Both the position numbers and the translations under genes were made by a program. Positions 54,901-62,512 of a stretch of 64,000 bases of DNA are shown here, one piece after another (positions within the stretch are counted from its first letter, which is position 1; each line of letters begins with the position of its first letter). Source of the DNA: Gp6-AA40 sp963772955 (GTDB taxonomy: Bacteria > Acidobacteriota > Vicinamibacteria > Vicinamibacterales > UBA2999). The stretch is taken from positions 434,001 to 498,000 of the forward strand of contig CAVYZF010000004.1 of NCBI GenBank assembly GCA_963772955.1. The letters are read 5' to 3'. The notes under the pieces are model-generated. The model did no database searches and was not told the DNA's origin. It saw nothing but the letters and a program-made list of their open reading frames with translations.

Positions 54901-55320
54901 CTAGACGCGCAGAGGCGAGTTCGAAGAGGGTGGACTGGCGGCTGAAGCGGTCCACCGCATCGTGACCTGCAACCCGTCTGTTGCTCGATAGTCGACGACC
55001 GCGACGAACGTAACGACGATTGCGGGCGCCTCGATACCGGGTTTCGTTGCCGCCACGGAGGTCAGCGACCGTTGAGCGTCCGCGCAGCACGATGACGCCG
55101 CCACACCTGGCACGAAGGACAGAGCCGTGGCAGCCATCGTGTGCGACTCGTGTGATACGGGGTGATGGTTATGCGTCGACGCGACAGGTGCGTGGTGCGC
55201 GTGGGCCACCGAATCAGATCGATGGGGTCCGTCCGCGCACGACACTTCGCACATCGCGCGGGCAAGTGGCGCGACGGCGAGCACGATCACCACGACGAGC
55301 GAGACGGAGCGTCCGCGCAT
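54901..55320 (-). CDS. Small secreted His-rich protein
   Basis: 139 residues with a signal peptide (1-22, LVVVIVLAVAPLARA). Cys (CEVSC) and His clusters (HAHHAPVASTHNHHPVSHESH) suggest metal binding, as in CopL-type proteins of copper clusters. The C-terminal half is Ala/Ser/Thr-rich and not recognised. It is 49 bases upstream of the outer-membrane protein gene on the same strand. Confidence 0.6.
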   Translation of the reverse strand: MRGRSVSLVVVIVLAVAPLARAMCEVSCADGPHRSDSVAHAHHAPVASTHNHHPVSHESHTMAATALSFVPGVAASSCCADAQRSLTSVAATKPGIEAPAIVVTFVAVVDYRATDGLQVTMRWTASAASPPSSNSPLRV

Positions 55321-55419
55321 TCACGTCATACGATACCCGGTTTCAGCCGCGCGCAACCTGAACACTTCCTGAACAATCCGTCAGGCCCTGGGCATATCGC
55401 GGGGGCCAGTCAGACCTGC

Positions 55420-55425
55420 TAGACT
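55420..55425 (+). promoter_or_regulatory. TAGACT -10 element of a probable leaderless promoter (DUF4159 copy 2)
   Basis: TAGACT is followed by six bases and the GTG start at 55432, the same spacing as at 49866-49871 and 49890-49895. No ribosome-binding site is seen. Confidence 0.45.
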
Positions 55426-55431
55426 TGGGCC

Positions 55432-56283
55432 GTGCGCGGCTTTCTGACGCGGCGGCGATCGGCCATCCTGATGTTGGCGCTGCTCGCGCTGCTCGCCGCG
55501 TCGGTCGTCGTCGAGGCACAGTTTCGTCGCCGTGGTGGCGGCTTTCAGCGCGGCTTCGGCGTTCGAGTGGCCAAGCCCGAAGACTTCGTCGGCGGATTTC
55601 AGTTCTGCCGCGTCGCCTTCAACAGTGACTTCCGTGGTGACAGCGGCGGCAACTGGAGCGTGGACTACCCCCGTGCCGACATCAATCTCTCGATTCGCTT
55701 GTCGGAACTGACGCGCTCCTACGTCAGCATGGACTCAGCGGGCGAACCGATACCGCTGCTCATCCGGCTCACCGATGATGTGATGTTCGAGTGCCCGTTC
55801 ATCATGATGACGGAGGTCGGCTCGGTATCGATCAGCGACGAGGAAGCGGCGCGCCTGCGGTTGTATCTCGAGAAGGGTGGCTTCCTGTGGGCCGACGACT
55901 TCTGGGGCACCTACGCGTGGGATTGGTGGGCTGCGCAGTTCAGCAAGGTGCTGCCGCCGTCGGAGTATCCAATCGTCGACCTGCCGCCGAATCACCCGAT
56001 GTTCTCGGCGCAGTTCCAAATCACGAAGGTGCCGCAGATCGCCTCGATCGGGCACTGGGCCAGCACCGGCGGCGGAACATCGGAGCGTGGCGAGGACAGC
56101 GCTGTGCCGCACGCACGCGCGGTGCTCGACAAGCACGGCAACATCATGGTGCTGATGACGCACAACACGGATCTGGGCGACTCATTCGAGCGCGAAGCGG
56201 ACGACCCGCAGTACTTCTACCAGATGTCCGTTCCCGGCTACGCGTTCGGAATCAACACGCTGCTCTACGCGCTCACTCATTAG
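55432..56283 (+). CDS. DUF4159 domain secreted protein (copy 2)
   Basis: 283 residues from a GTG start. A signal peptide (to about VVEAQ) is followed by an Arg/Gly-rich patch (FRRRGGGFQRGFG) and the DUF4159 domain: YPRADINLSIRLSELTRS, GGFLWADDFWGTYAW, VLMTHNTDLGDSFERE. It is a clear paralogue of the gene at 46325-47152. Function is unknown. Its TAG stop starts the heptad array at 56282. Confidence 0.83.
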   Translation: MRGFLTRRRSAILMLALLALLAASVVVEAQFRRRGGGFQRGFGVRVAKPEDFVGGFQFCRVAFNSDFRGDSGGNWSVDYPRADINLSIRLSELTRSYVSMDSAGEPIPLLIRLTDDVMFECPFIMMTEVGSVSISDEEAARLRLYLEKGGFLWADDFWGTYAWDWWAAQFSKVLPPSEYPIVDLPPNHPMFSAQFQITKVPQIASIGHWASTGGGTSERGEDSAVPHARAVLDKHGNIMVLMTHNTDLGDSFEREADDPQYFYQMSVPGYAFGINTLLYALTH

Positions 56284-56302
56284 TCCTCGGTCTCCGGTCT
56301 TC
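56282..56302 (+). repeat. Left inverted repeat of the four-helix-bundle element
   Basis: Three 7-base units (AGTCCTC, GGTCTCC, GGTCTTC) start inside the DUF4159 stop codon; weaker units continue to about 56330. It is the inverted partner of 56806-56826, with 18 of 21 bases matching. Confidence 0.75.
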
Positions 56303-56372
56303 AGTCCCAGCCTTTGAGTTCTGCGTTCCACCCCTGGGCAGGCTTGTTGCGCTTTCCTGGCAGGAGGCGTCA

Positions 56373-56750
56373 ATGAGCAGAGACCACCGGAAGCTGCGCG
56401 TGTTTCATCAAGCGCACAAACTTACCCTCGCGATCCATCAGCAAACACATGATTTCCCGCGCGACGAATGGTTCGGTCTTCGTACACAGATTCGGCGTGC
56501 CGCGGTTTCAGTCCCGAGCAACCTTGTTGAAGGAAACGCGCGAAGTGGAGAGAAGGACTATTTGAGATTTCTCAACATCGCGCTCGGCTCGGCGTGCGAA
56601 GTGAAATATCTCGCATCGCTCACTTCGGAGCTGAGCTACGCGCGCGGAGCAGCATGGACGGCCGTCATCAGCCAGAGCGACGCAGTCGTTAGGCAACTGC
56701 CAGCGACTGGTTCAGCAAATGGAGCAGTCCGTTTCAGAATCGCGCGCTGA
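56373..56750 (+). CDS. Four-helix-bundle protein (23S rRNA IVP/S23 type), apparent +1 frameshift near end
   Basis: 125 residues as read, from the ATG at 56373 with AGGAGG five bases upstream. KLRVFHQAHKLTLAI, then RRAAVSVPSNLVEGNAR and YLRFLNIALGSACEVKYL, mark the TIGR02436 family of proteins encoded in 23S rRNA intervening sequences. The last helix is lost after VVRQL; removing one base of the CC at 56700-56701 restores LQRLVQQMEQSV and a stop at 56781. Inverted heptad repeats flank the gene. No 23S rRNA is nearby. Function of the family is uncertain; structural homologues (bAvd) assist diversity-generating retroelements. Confidence 0.88.
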   Translation: MSRDHRKLRVFHQAHKLTLAIHQQTHDFPRDEWFGLRTQIRRAAVSVPSNLVEGNARSGEKDYLRFLNIALGSACEVKYLASLTSELSYARGAAWTAVISQSDAVVRQLPATGSANGAVRFRIAR

Positions 56751-56791
56751 GGAACGTGGAGGCAAACCTAAGACTGATTGAGGAAGGCGGA

Positions 56792-56826
56792 TAAGACCGA
56801 GGACGGAAGACCGAGGACCGTGGACT
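56792..56826 (-). repeat. Right heptad array and inverted repeat of the four-helix-bundle element
   Basis: Five 7-base units (TAAGACC, GAGGACG, GAAGACC, GAGGACC, GTGGACT). Bases 56806-56826 complement the left repeat. The array ends at the stop codon of the convergent nitroreductase gene (56826). Confidence 0.75.
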
Positions 56827-57416
56827 TATCCCGGGAACTTGCCTTCAAAGACCACCTCGTTGATCGACCTTCTGGTGTTCGGCGACTCCCTCGCCTGAAA
56901 GTCGTCGGGCAGCACAGAGATCGGACCGGGTCGCCCGACGGCAGCCATCGCTTCGACGTGAAAATCGTCGGGGATGTTCAGCGTGGTCTTCGCGCGCGCG
57001 TAGTCGAAGCCCGCCATGCCGTGGACGACGAGGCCTTTGAGCGTGCCCTGCAGCGCAAGGTTCTGCCACGCCGCACCGGTGTCGTAACTGTGCGTGATAA
57101 GGGGACGCCCGTTTTGTTCGTGTGTCTTGCGCGAGATGAAGAGCAGCAGGGCAGCGGCGTTGCGGCACCAGACCTGATTGCGCTCGACCAGCAGGTTGAA
57201 GAAGAGCGGCCAGTTCTCGGTGTCGCGATGCGCGTAGAGAATTCGCCAAGGATGCGTGTTGCCCGCCGAAGGTGCCCAGCGGGCTGCTTCGAAAAGGACA
57301 TCGAGCTCGCCCTGCGAGAGCGGCTCGCCCGACATCGCGCGCGGCGACCACCGATCGACGAAGAGCGGTTCAACCGGGTGGTCGGCCTTGCGATGGTCCC
57401 GTCCGCGGACCGGCAC
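56826..57416 (-). CDS. Nitroreductase family protein
   Basis: 196-residue FMN-binding nitroreductase. LFVDRWSPRAMSGEPLS and LFEAARWAPSAGNTHPWR form the family start with FMN-contacting residues. AWQNLALQGTLKGLVVHGMAG and GRPGPISVLPDD follow. Such proteins reduce nitro compounds, quinones or flavins with NAD(P)H. The start is GTG at 57416, four bases after the stop of the hydrolase gene, so both are in one operon. Substrate unknown. Confidence 0.85.
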   Translation of the reverse strand: MPVRGRDHRKADHPVEPLFVDRWSPRAMSGEPLSQGELDVLFEAARWAPSAGNTHPWRILYAHRDTENWPLFFNLLVERNQVWCRNAAALLLFISRKTHEQNGRPLITHSYDTGAAWQNLALQGTLKGLVVHGMAGFDYARAKTTLNIPDDFHVEAMAAVGRPGPISVLPDDFQARESPNTRRSINEVVFEGKFPG

Positions 57417-57419
57417 CGA

Positions 57420-58547
57420 CTAGTAACCCATCCGCAGAACGCCGGTCGACGACCCGTTCACAGTGCCCTTCTCGAGCCACTCGAGCGACGCACGGAACAG
57501 CATCGTGTGGTTCTTCTCCCACATCGCATTGTGCGAGGAGCACCCGAGATCGATCATCACCTTCTGGGACGCTCCGAGATCTTCGTACATCTCTTTTACC
57601 CGCTCTGGCACGACCTGCTTGTCGTGGATGCCAGCCACCATCAAGGTCGGCGTTTGCATCTTCGTTACGACGGCGGCGTTGAAGCCCCACGACGTCGTCT
57701 GCGGCGCACGACGGACACCGGTGCCCCATGTGGCTCCTACAGGATCGGACGCGATCATCGCGGACCAGACGCTATCGGCCGCTGGCTTCTCGTACTGCGT
57801 CGTACAACCGACCTGTCGATCCCAGTTCGCATCGAACTCCGCACGCGACTGCGTATTGAACACCACGCCATCAGCGGGAACCTTGGCTGGCGCTTCTCCC
57901 CTGCCCTCGCGACCATAGCCAGGCGCGAGCAAAACGAGCCGATGAACCTTCTGCGGGTTCCTGGCGGTGTAGCCACCAGAGCGAGGACCACCGAGCGACC
58001 ATGCGACGAGGCTCACGCGCTCGACGCCACGCAACGCGCGGATGTAGTCCACCGCGGCACCCACGTCGGCCCAGTCGGACGCAATCGACGTCAGGTTTTG
58101 ACTGTAGGTGGCGGCGCACGGTGCCGGAATGAGACGCGGGATGAACAGCGCCTGCTGGGCCGGTGCGAGGTTGCAGGGATCGTTCATCGCTGCAGGTCGC
58201 GTCGAGCGCCCATACCCCGTCATGTCCACAGAGAAAGCGTCGAACCCTGCCTGCGCCAGGTATGCCATCCAGCTGTAGTCCTCATACGGCACGTCGAACG
58301 CCACTTCGGCGGGCGTGCCAGCGCCGTGCACGAACAAGACGACACGATCGGCCAGGCGCGAACCGCGTGCGAGCGTCCCGGCGTGCACGCGCTCGCGGAC
58401 GTACAGCTGCGCGGGCTGCCCTGAGATCGCCGGCACCGACGACTGCACGCGAACGAAGTGGTCGATGGTCAGAATGCGTTCGCTGTCGTCGCCAACGACG
58501 GGGACGACAAGGAGCGCGGCAAGAAGGACTGTGAATGCAATTCTCAT
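57420..58547 (-). CDS. Secreted alpha/beta hydrolase
   Basis: 375 residues from the ATG at 58547; the longer frame is rejected because it lacks a signal peptide. The signal peptide ends near VVPVVGD. The alpha/beta fold is recognisable: oxyanion region VVLFVHGAG, the nucleophile elbow LVAWSLGG, Asp near VAGIHDKQVVP and His in GCSSHNAMW. The Ser-Asp-His triad is therefore complete. Possibly an esterase or lipase; substrate not predictable. It is upstream of the nitroreductase gene. Confidence 0.83.
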   Translation of the reverse strand: MRIAFTVLLAALLVVPVVGDDSERILTIDHFVRVQSSVPAISGQPAQLYVRERVHAGTLARGSRLADRVVLFVHGAGTPAEVAFDVPYEDYSWMAYLAQAGFDAFSVDMTGYGRSTRPAAMNDPCNLAPAQQALFIPRLIPAPCAATYSQNLTSIASDWADVGAAVDYIRALRGVERVSLVAWSLGGPRSGGYTARNPQKVHRLVLLAPGYGREGRGEAPAKVPADGVVFNTQSRAEFDANWDRQVGCTTQYEKPAADSVWSAMIASDPVGATWGTGVRRAPQTTSWGFNAAVVTKMQTPTLMVAGIHDKQVVPERVKEMYEDLGASQKVMIDLGCSSHNAMWEKNHTMLFRASLEWLEKGTVNGSSTGVLRMGY

Positions 58548-58567
58548 TGATTTACCAAGATCTGTCA

Positions 58568-58628
58568 GGCGGGCCTGAAGGCCCGCCTCTGCGGAAACGG
58601 AATGTAGCGGCGAGTCTTTAGACCCGCC
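58568..58628. repeat. Two REP-like hairpins in the DUF3500-hydrolase spacer
   Basis: GGCGGGCC-TGAA-GGCCCGCC (58568-58587) is a perfect 8-bp stem. A second hairpin at 58609-58628 has GGCGAGTCT and AGACCCGCC arms with one mismatch. They may form part of a dispersed extragenic repeat. Confidence 0.65.
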
Positions 58629-58633
58629 GAAAG

Positions 58634-59677
58634 TTACTCGTGCAGCGAAGTTCGCAGGTGTTCGCGCAGCAGGTCGCGGCCGAAGTCGCCGCGGAAATCG
58701 CGCCACACCGAATGCACGTGGTTGCCGTCATTCTGAGTGTTGTCGAACTCGATCAGGAACGTCGGTCCCTGCACGCGGTAGTAGTGCTTCTGCCCGCGCT
58801 CGATCGATCCCGCCCACGCGAACGTGACGTTCTCGATGCCGGCGATCTTGAGCTTCGTCATTCGATCCGACGCGATGTCCGGCGCCATCAGGCTGGCGTA
58901 CGCCTCGAGCACTTTCATCAACTGATCGCGCTGCGCCGCCGTCATGGCCGACGCCTTCAGCCCCACCGGTGACAGCGGATTGATGTCGAGCGAGTTGCCT
59001 GTGACGATGTCATTAAGGGCGACGTCGGTGAAGATGGCAGTCTTGCGCTGTGCGGCGTCGAGACCGGTGACGAGCGTGCGACCGGTGTCCTCGAGCGGGC
59101 CGAGCGTGCGCTGCCCCTTCTGCGGACCGTCCTTGACCTCAGCGGGGTTCGCGCCGGCAAACGACGGCGTGCTCGCAATCGCGGTTCCATTCACGACGGT
59201 GAAGTGCAGCGAGACGTGATGGAACTCGACACGCCATGCCCACGTGCCCTTGGGCGACGGCGTGCCGAACACGGAGAACCGATAGCCTTCCGGGTCGCGC
59301 GTCGGGCCGCTGCCCTTCTCCACGACCTTCAGAATGTTTTCGAGCTGCATGATCTGCGAGTACGTCGTGTAGCCGCGATCGCTCAGCCCGGTCTTCAGCA
59401 GATCCTGCGCGAGCTTACGCTGCGGCTCGCTCATCGCCTTCAACTGCAGGCCGTTGCGCTCGAACTGCGGGACGAAGTGCCACCGCAGACGCTCAGCAGA
59501 ATCAAACTGGAAGGTGGCCTGCTGGCGCTGCTCCGGTGTCAGCGACGCGAGAAATTTCTCGGCCGCCGTCGCCATCGCTGCCGAGGATGACGTCCGTTGT
59601 GCGTGAACGATGGCGCCGCCAAGCGCCGCGACGACTCCGAGCGCTAGCAAAATTCGAGGAGAAATAAGACGGGTCAT
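58634..59677 (-). CDS. DUF3500 domain secreted protein
   Basis: 347 residues from the ATG at 59677, which has GAGGTG upstream. A signal peptide ends near AIVHAQ. The DUF3500 domain covers nearly all of the rest: FLASLTPEQRQQATFQFD at the start and NVTFAWAGSIERGQKHYYRV with HVHSVWRDFRGDFGRDLL at the end. The family is widely found in secreted proteins of soil bacteria, with no known activity. It is divergent from the ThDP enzyme gene. Confidence 0.85.
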   Translation of the reverse strand: MTRLISPRILLALGVVAALGGAIVHAQRTSSSAAMATAAEKFLASLTPEQRQQATFQFDSAERLRWHFVPQFERNGLQLKAMSEPQRKLAQDLLKTGLSDRGYTTYSQIMQLENILKVVEKGSGPTRDPEGYRFSVFGTPSPKGTWAWRVEFHHVSLHFTVVNGTAIASTPSFAGANPAEVKDGPQKGQRTLGPLEDTGRTLVTGLDAAQRKTAIFTDVALNDIVTGNSLDINPLSPVGLKASAMTAAQRDQLMKVLEAYASLMAPDIASDRMTKLKIAGIENVTFAWAGSIERGQKHYYRVQGPTFLIEFDNTQNDGNHVHSVWRDFRGDFGRDLLREHLRTSLHE

Positions 59678-59706
59678 ACGCACCTCGCGCGCCGATGGTA
59701 GCACGC

Positions 59707-59799
59707 GGGACCCGGGGCCCGGGCCCCGGGATCCGAGGGATCGTCGGACCCGGATCCCGGATCCCGGATCCCGGATCCCGAGTCCCGAGTCCCGGCTAT
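59707..59799. repeat. GC-rich heptad array upstream of the ThDP enzyme
   Basis: Left arm: GGGACCC, GGGGCCC, GGGCCCC, GGGATCC and GAGGGAT. After nine bases, right arm: four copies of CGGATCC, two of CGAGTCC and CGGCTAT. Four BamHI-like GGATCC sites occur within 28 bases. It fills the divergent promoter region between DUF3500 and the ThDP enzyme. Confidence 0.85.
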
Positions 59800-59826
59800 G
59801 ATGTAGCCCGAATTCAGGAGGCCATC

Positions 59827-61746
59827 GTGGCTGATAAAGACGACAACGCAGGCAACGAATCGCTCGACCGGCGGGACTTCTTCAAGGGTGCCGCGTTCGG
59901 CGCCGCAGGTCTCATCGTCGGCGGGCAGAGCGCCGCTGCGGAGGCACCGCCGATTCAGCCGGCACCGGCTGTTGAGCTGCCGACGCTCGCGCACGATCTT
60001 GCCTACGCGATGCCTGCTCAGGCGAGCGGACCTCCTCCGGCCCGCGCGGCGTCCCAGGGAAGGCCCGCGTCTGACTTCATGGTCGACGTGATCAAGAAGA
60101 TCGGGTTCGAGTACGCCGCCATCAACCCGGGCTCGACGTTTCAGGGGCTTCACGAGTCCCTGCTCAACTACGGCAACAACAGCGCGCCCGAGTTGCTGAC
60201 GTGCCTGCACGAAGAAGCCGCCGTCGCGATGGCTCACGGGTATGCGAAGGCCTCGGGCAAGCCGATGCTCGTCATCGTGCACGGCACGGTCGGTCTTCTC
60301 CACTCGTCGATGGCACTCTTCCAGGCCTGGGCCGATCGCGTGCCAGTCGTTGTCATCGTCGGACACAACCGCAATCCGTCCGGCGTGATCAATCGTCCGC
60401 ACAGCGCGCAGGACATGGGGCTGCTCGTTCGCAGCTTCGTCAAGTACGACGATGAAGCGACGACGCTCGAGCGCTTTGCCGAATCGGCGATGCGCGCGTA
60501 TCGCATCGCGGTTACGCCGCCGATGGGGCCAGTGCTCCTCACGGTCGCTGCCGAACTGCAGGAGTCGCTCGTCAACGAAGTACCGCGCATCCCGGAGCTG
60601 ACGATCCCTGCCCCTCCGCAGGGTGATGCCGCAGCCGTTCGCGAAGCCGCGCGAATGCTGGTCAACGCACAAACGCCGTTGATTCAGATCGCGAAGCTCG
60701 GACGGACGCCGAAAGCGTGGGACCTGCTCATCGAGTTGGCTGATGCGCTGCAGGCGCCGGTTGACGTGATGGGATATTCGTCCTGGCAGAAGTTCCCGTC
60801 GTGGCATCCGATGTATGGAACCGGCGGGCGTGGCTACACGCCGGACGTGACGCTCGGCCTCGAAGTCACCGACATGTCAGCGCAGGCACGTGCCGCACGG
60901 GCGAGTGGCCGGAAGACGATCAGCATCTCGGCGGAGTATCTCTTCCAGGGAAGCAATATCCACGACTTCGGACGCTACTCCGACGTGGACCTCGCGATCG
61001 CCGCAGACGCCGAAGAGACGCTCCCGTCGCTGATCGAAGAAGTGCGGAAGCAGACGACGCCCGAACGCAAGAACGTGATCCAGGCGCGCGGCAAGCAGGT
61101 GGCGGCGGCGCACAAGGAGCTGCAACTGAACAGCATTCGTGATGCGAGGCACGGGTGGGACGCCAGCCCTGTCAGCGTCCCGCGCATCGTCGCGGAGCTC
61201 GCCGAGCAGATCGCCAACGACGACTGGGCGATCGTCTCGGGCCATCAGTTCACCGGCGACTGGCAACGGCGCCTGCTGAATCACGACAAGCCGTATCGCT
61301 ACAACGGCGACTGCGGCGGCTTCGGCATCGGATACGACTCCCCCGCATCCGTCGGCGGTGCGCTGGCGCACAAGAAGTTCGGCCGGTTGCCGGTGGCAAT
61401 CGTCGGCGACGGCGATCTCAACTTCAGCCCTGGTGTGATCTGGACCGCTGCGCACCACAAAATTCCGCTGCTCTTCGTCATCCACAACAACCGCGCGTAT
61501 CACGCGGAGGTGATGATCATCCAGCGGATGTGCGGCGTGCGCGGACGCGGCAACCAGAACGCGCACATCGGCAACGTGATCACCGATCCGAATATCAACT
61601 ATGCGCAGATGGCGAAGGCCTACGGGATGTACAGCGAAGGGCCGATCGAGAACCCGAAGGATCTGGCGGGTGCCTATCAGCGGGCGCTGGCGAAGGTGAG
61701 AGCGGGAGAACCGGCGCTGATCGACGTCATCTCTCAGCCTCGATGA
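59827..61746 (+). CDS. Tat-exported thiamine diphosphate enzyme (acetolactate-synthase-like)
   Basis: 639 residues from the GTG at 59827 with AGGAGG five bases upstream. The N-terminus is a Tat signal (RRDFFKGAAFGAAGLIVGG), which is unusual for this family. The PYR domain holds the catalytic Glu (TCLHEEAAVAMAHGYA), then a central domain and a PP domain with GDGDLNFS and IHNN, the ThDP-Mg motif. It probably folds in the cytoplasm and is exported with cofactor. The reaction is unknown; 2-oxoacid decarboxylation or oxidation is plausible. A cytochrome c gene follows. Confidence 0.88.
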   Translation: MADKDDNAGNESLDRRDFFKGAAFGAAGLIVGGQSAAAEAPPIQPAPAVELPTLAHDLAYAMPAQASGPPPARAASQGRPASDFMVDVIKKIGFEYAAINPGSTFQGLHESLLNYGNNSAPELLTCLHEEAAVAMAHGYAKASGKPMLVIVHGTVGLLHSSMALFQAWADRVPVVVIVGHNRNPSGVINRPHSAQDMGLLVRSFVKYDDEATTLERFAESAMRAYRIAVTPPMGPVLLTVAAELQESLVNEVPRIPELTIPAPPQGDAAAVREAARMLVNAQTPLIQIAKLGRTPKAWDLLIELADALQAPVDVMGYSSWQKFPSWHPMYGTGGRGYTPDVTLGLEVTDMSAQARAARASGRKTISISAEYLFQGSNIHDFGRYSDVDLAIAADAEETLPSLIEEVRKQTTPERKNVIQARGKQVAAAHKELQLNSIRDARHGWDASPVSVPRIVAELAEQIANDDWAIVSGHQFTGDWQRRLLNHDKPYRYNGDCGGFGIGYDSPASVGGALAHKKFGRLPVAIVGDGDLNFSPGVIWTAAHHKIPLLFVIHNNRAYHAEVMIIQRMCGVRGRGNQNAHIGNVITDPNINYAQMAKAYGMYSEGPIENPKDLAGAYQRALAKVRAGEPALIDVISQPR

Positions 61747-61751
61747 TCACG

Positions 61752-61793
61752 CCCTTCGACGATGCTCAGGGCGCCCCGAGCGTAGTCGAGGGG
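61752..61793. repeat. REP-like inverted repeat after the ThDP enzyme
   Basis: CCCTTCGACGATGCTCAGGG (61752-61771) and its near complement at 61774-61793 form a long hairpin of the CCCTTCGAC...GCTCAGGG kind seen dispersed in many bacterial genomes. A period-8 repeat (CACCGAGG, CACCGAGG, CACAGAGG) follows to about 61824. Confidence 0.7.
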
Positions 61794-61829
61794 GCGACAC
61801 ACCGAGGCACCGAGGCACAGAGGTATTCA

Positions 61830-62225
61830 ATGGCTCTACGGTTGACGATCGTCGCGCTCGGGCTCATTACATTCGGCAGCGCTTTATCCGCGCAGACTCA
61901 AGCGGCGGCTCCGCTTGCAGCGCCAACGGGAAATGCACAGCGTGGCAAGACGCTGTTCGAAACGTCGCTGCGCTGCTACGCGTGTCATGGGTTCGACGGT
62001 CAGACGGGATCGCCGCGACTGGTACCGATGGTACGAGCCGAGGACGTCTTCCTGGCCTACGTCAGGAAACCAGCCACTCAGGGCATGCCGTCATTCGTCG
62101 CGATACCCGAGGCCGATCTCCGGGATGTGTATGCGTACATCCGTTCGATCCCTCAGGCCGCGCCGAATGCCGACAGCGTTCCCTTGCTCAAAGGGGTCCT
62201 GGATCGCAGAGCGAAAGCGAACTAG
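61830..62225 (+). CDS. Small secreted cytochrome c
   Basis: 131 residues from the ATG at 61830 with AGAGG seven bases upstream; the longer frame overlaps the ThDP gene. A signal peptide ends near GSALSAQ. The haem site is CYACH, and the axial Met is probably in TQGMPSF. Its place directly after the exported ThDP enzyme on the same strand suggests it accepts electrons from it. That link is inference. Confidence 0.83.
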   Translation: MALRLTIVALGLITFGSALSAQTQAAAPLAAPTGNAQRGKTLFETSLRCYACHGFDGQTGSPRLVPMVRAEDVFLAYVRKPATQGMPSFVAIPEADLRDVYAYIRSIPQAAPNADSVPLLKGVLDRRAKAN

Positions 62226-62449
62226 CGCAGCAGGACCGCGACAGCGAGAATCGCGAGGCCGCTCGCGATTGACGACACAATCGGCACCAGCAGACTGACG
62301 AACCCCGCAACCGCTCGACCCGTGTCGCCGTGCGCACTTCTCAGCACGACGAGCGATTCCTGCATCGAGCGATCGTGCAACCTGTGAATCAGCGTGACGA
62401 AGCCAGTGCCGATCAACAGAATCCCAAACGCCAAAACCATGAAACTCAT
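62222..62449 (-). CDS. Small membrane protein of unknown function
   Basis: 75 residues from the ATG at 62449 (GGAGGGG two bases upstream of CA and the ATG). Two hydrophobic helices (about 2-20 and 48-74) flank a short charged loop (HRLHDRSMQESLVVLRS). No family was recognised. It is convergent with and overlaps the stop of the cytochrome c gene by four bases. Confidence 0.6.
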   Translation of the reverse strand: MSFMVLAFGILLIGTGFVTLIHRLHDRSMQESLVVLRSAHGDTGRAVAGFVSLLVPIVSSIASGLAILAVAVLLR

Positions 62450-62512
62450 TGCCCCTCCACGTTCTGTTGGACGCAGGCTCCCATGCGATGGTTCGTGACG
62501 CCCCTGTGACAT

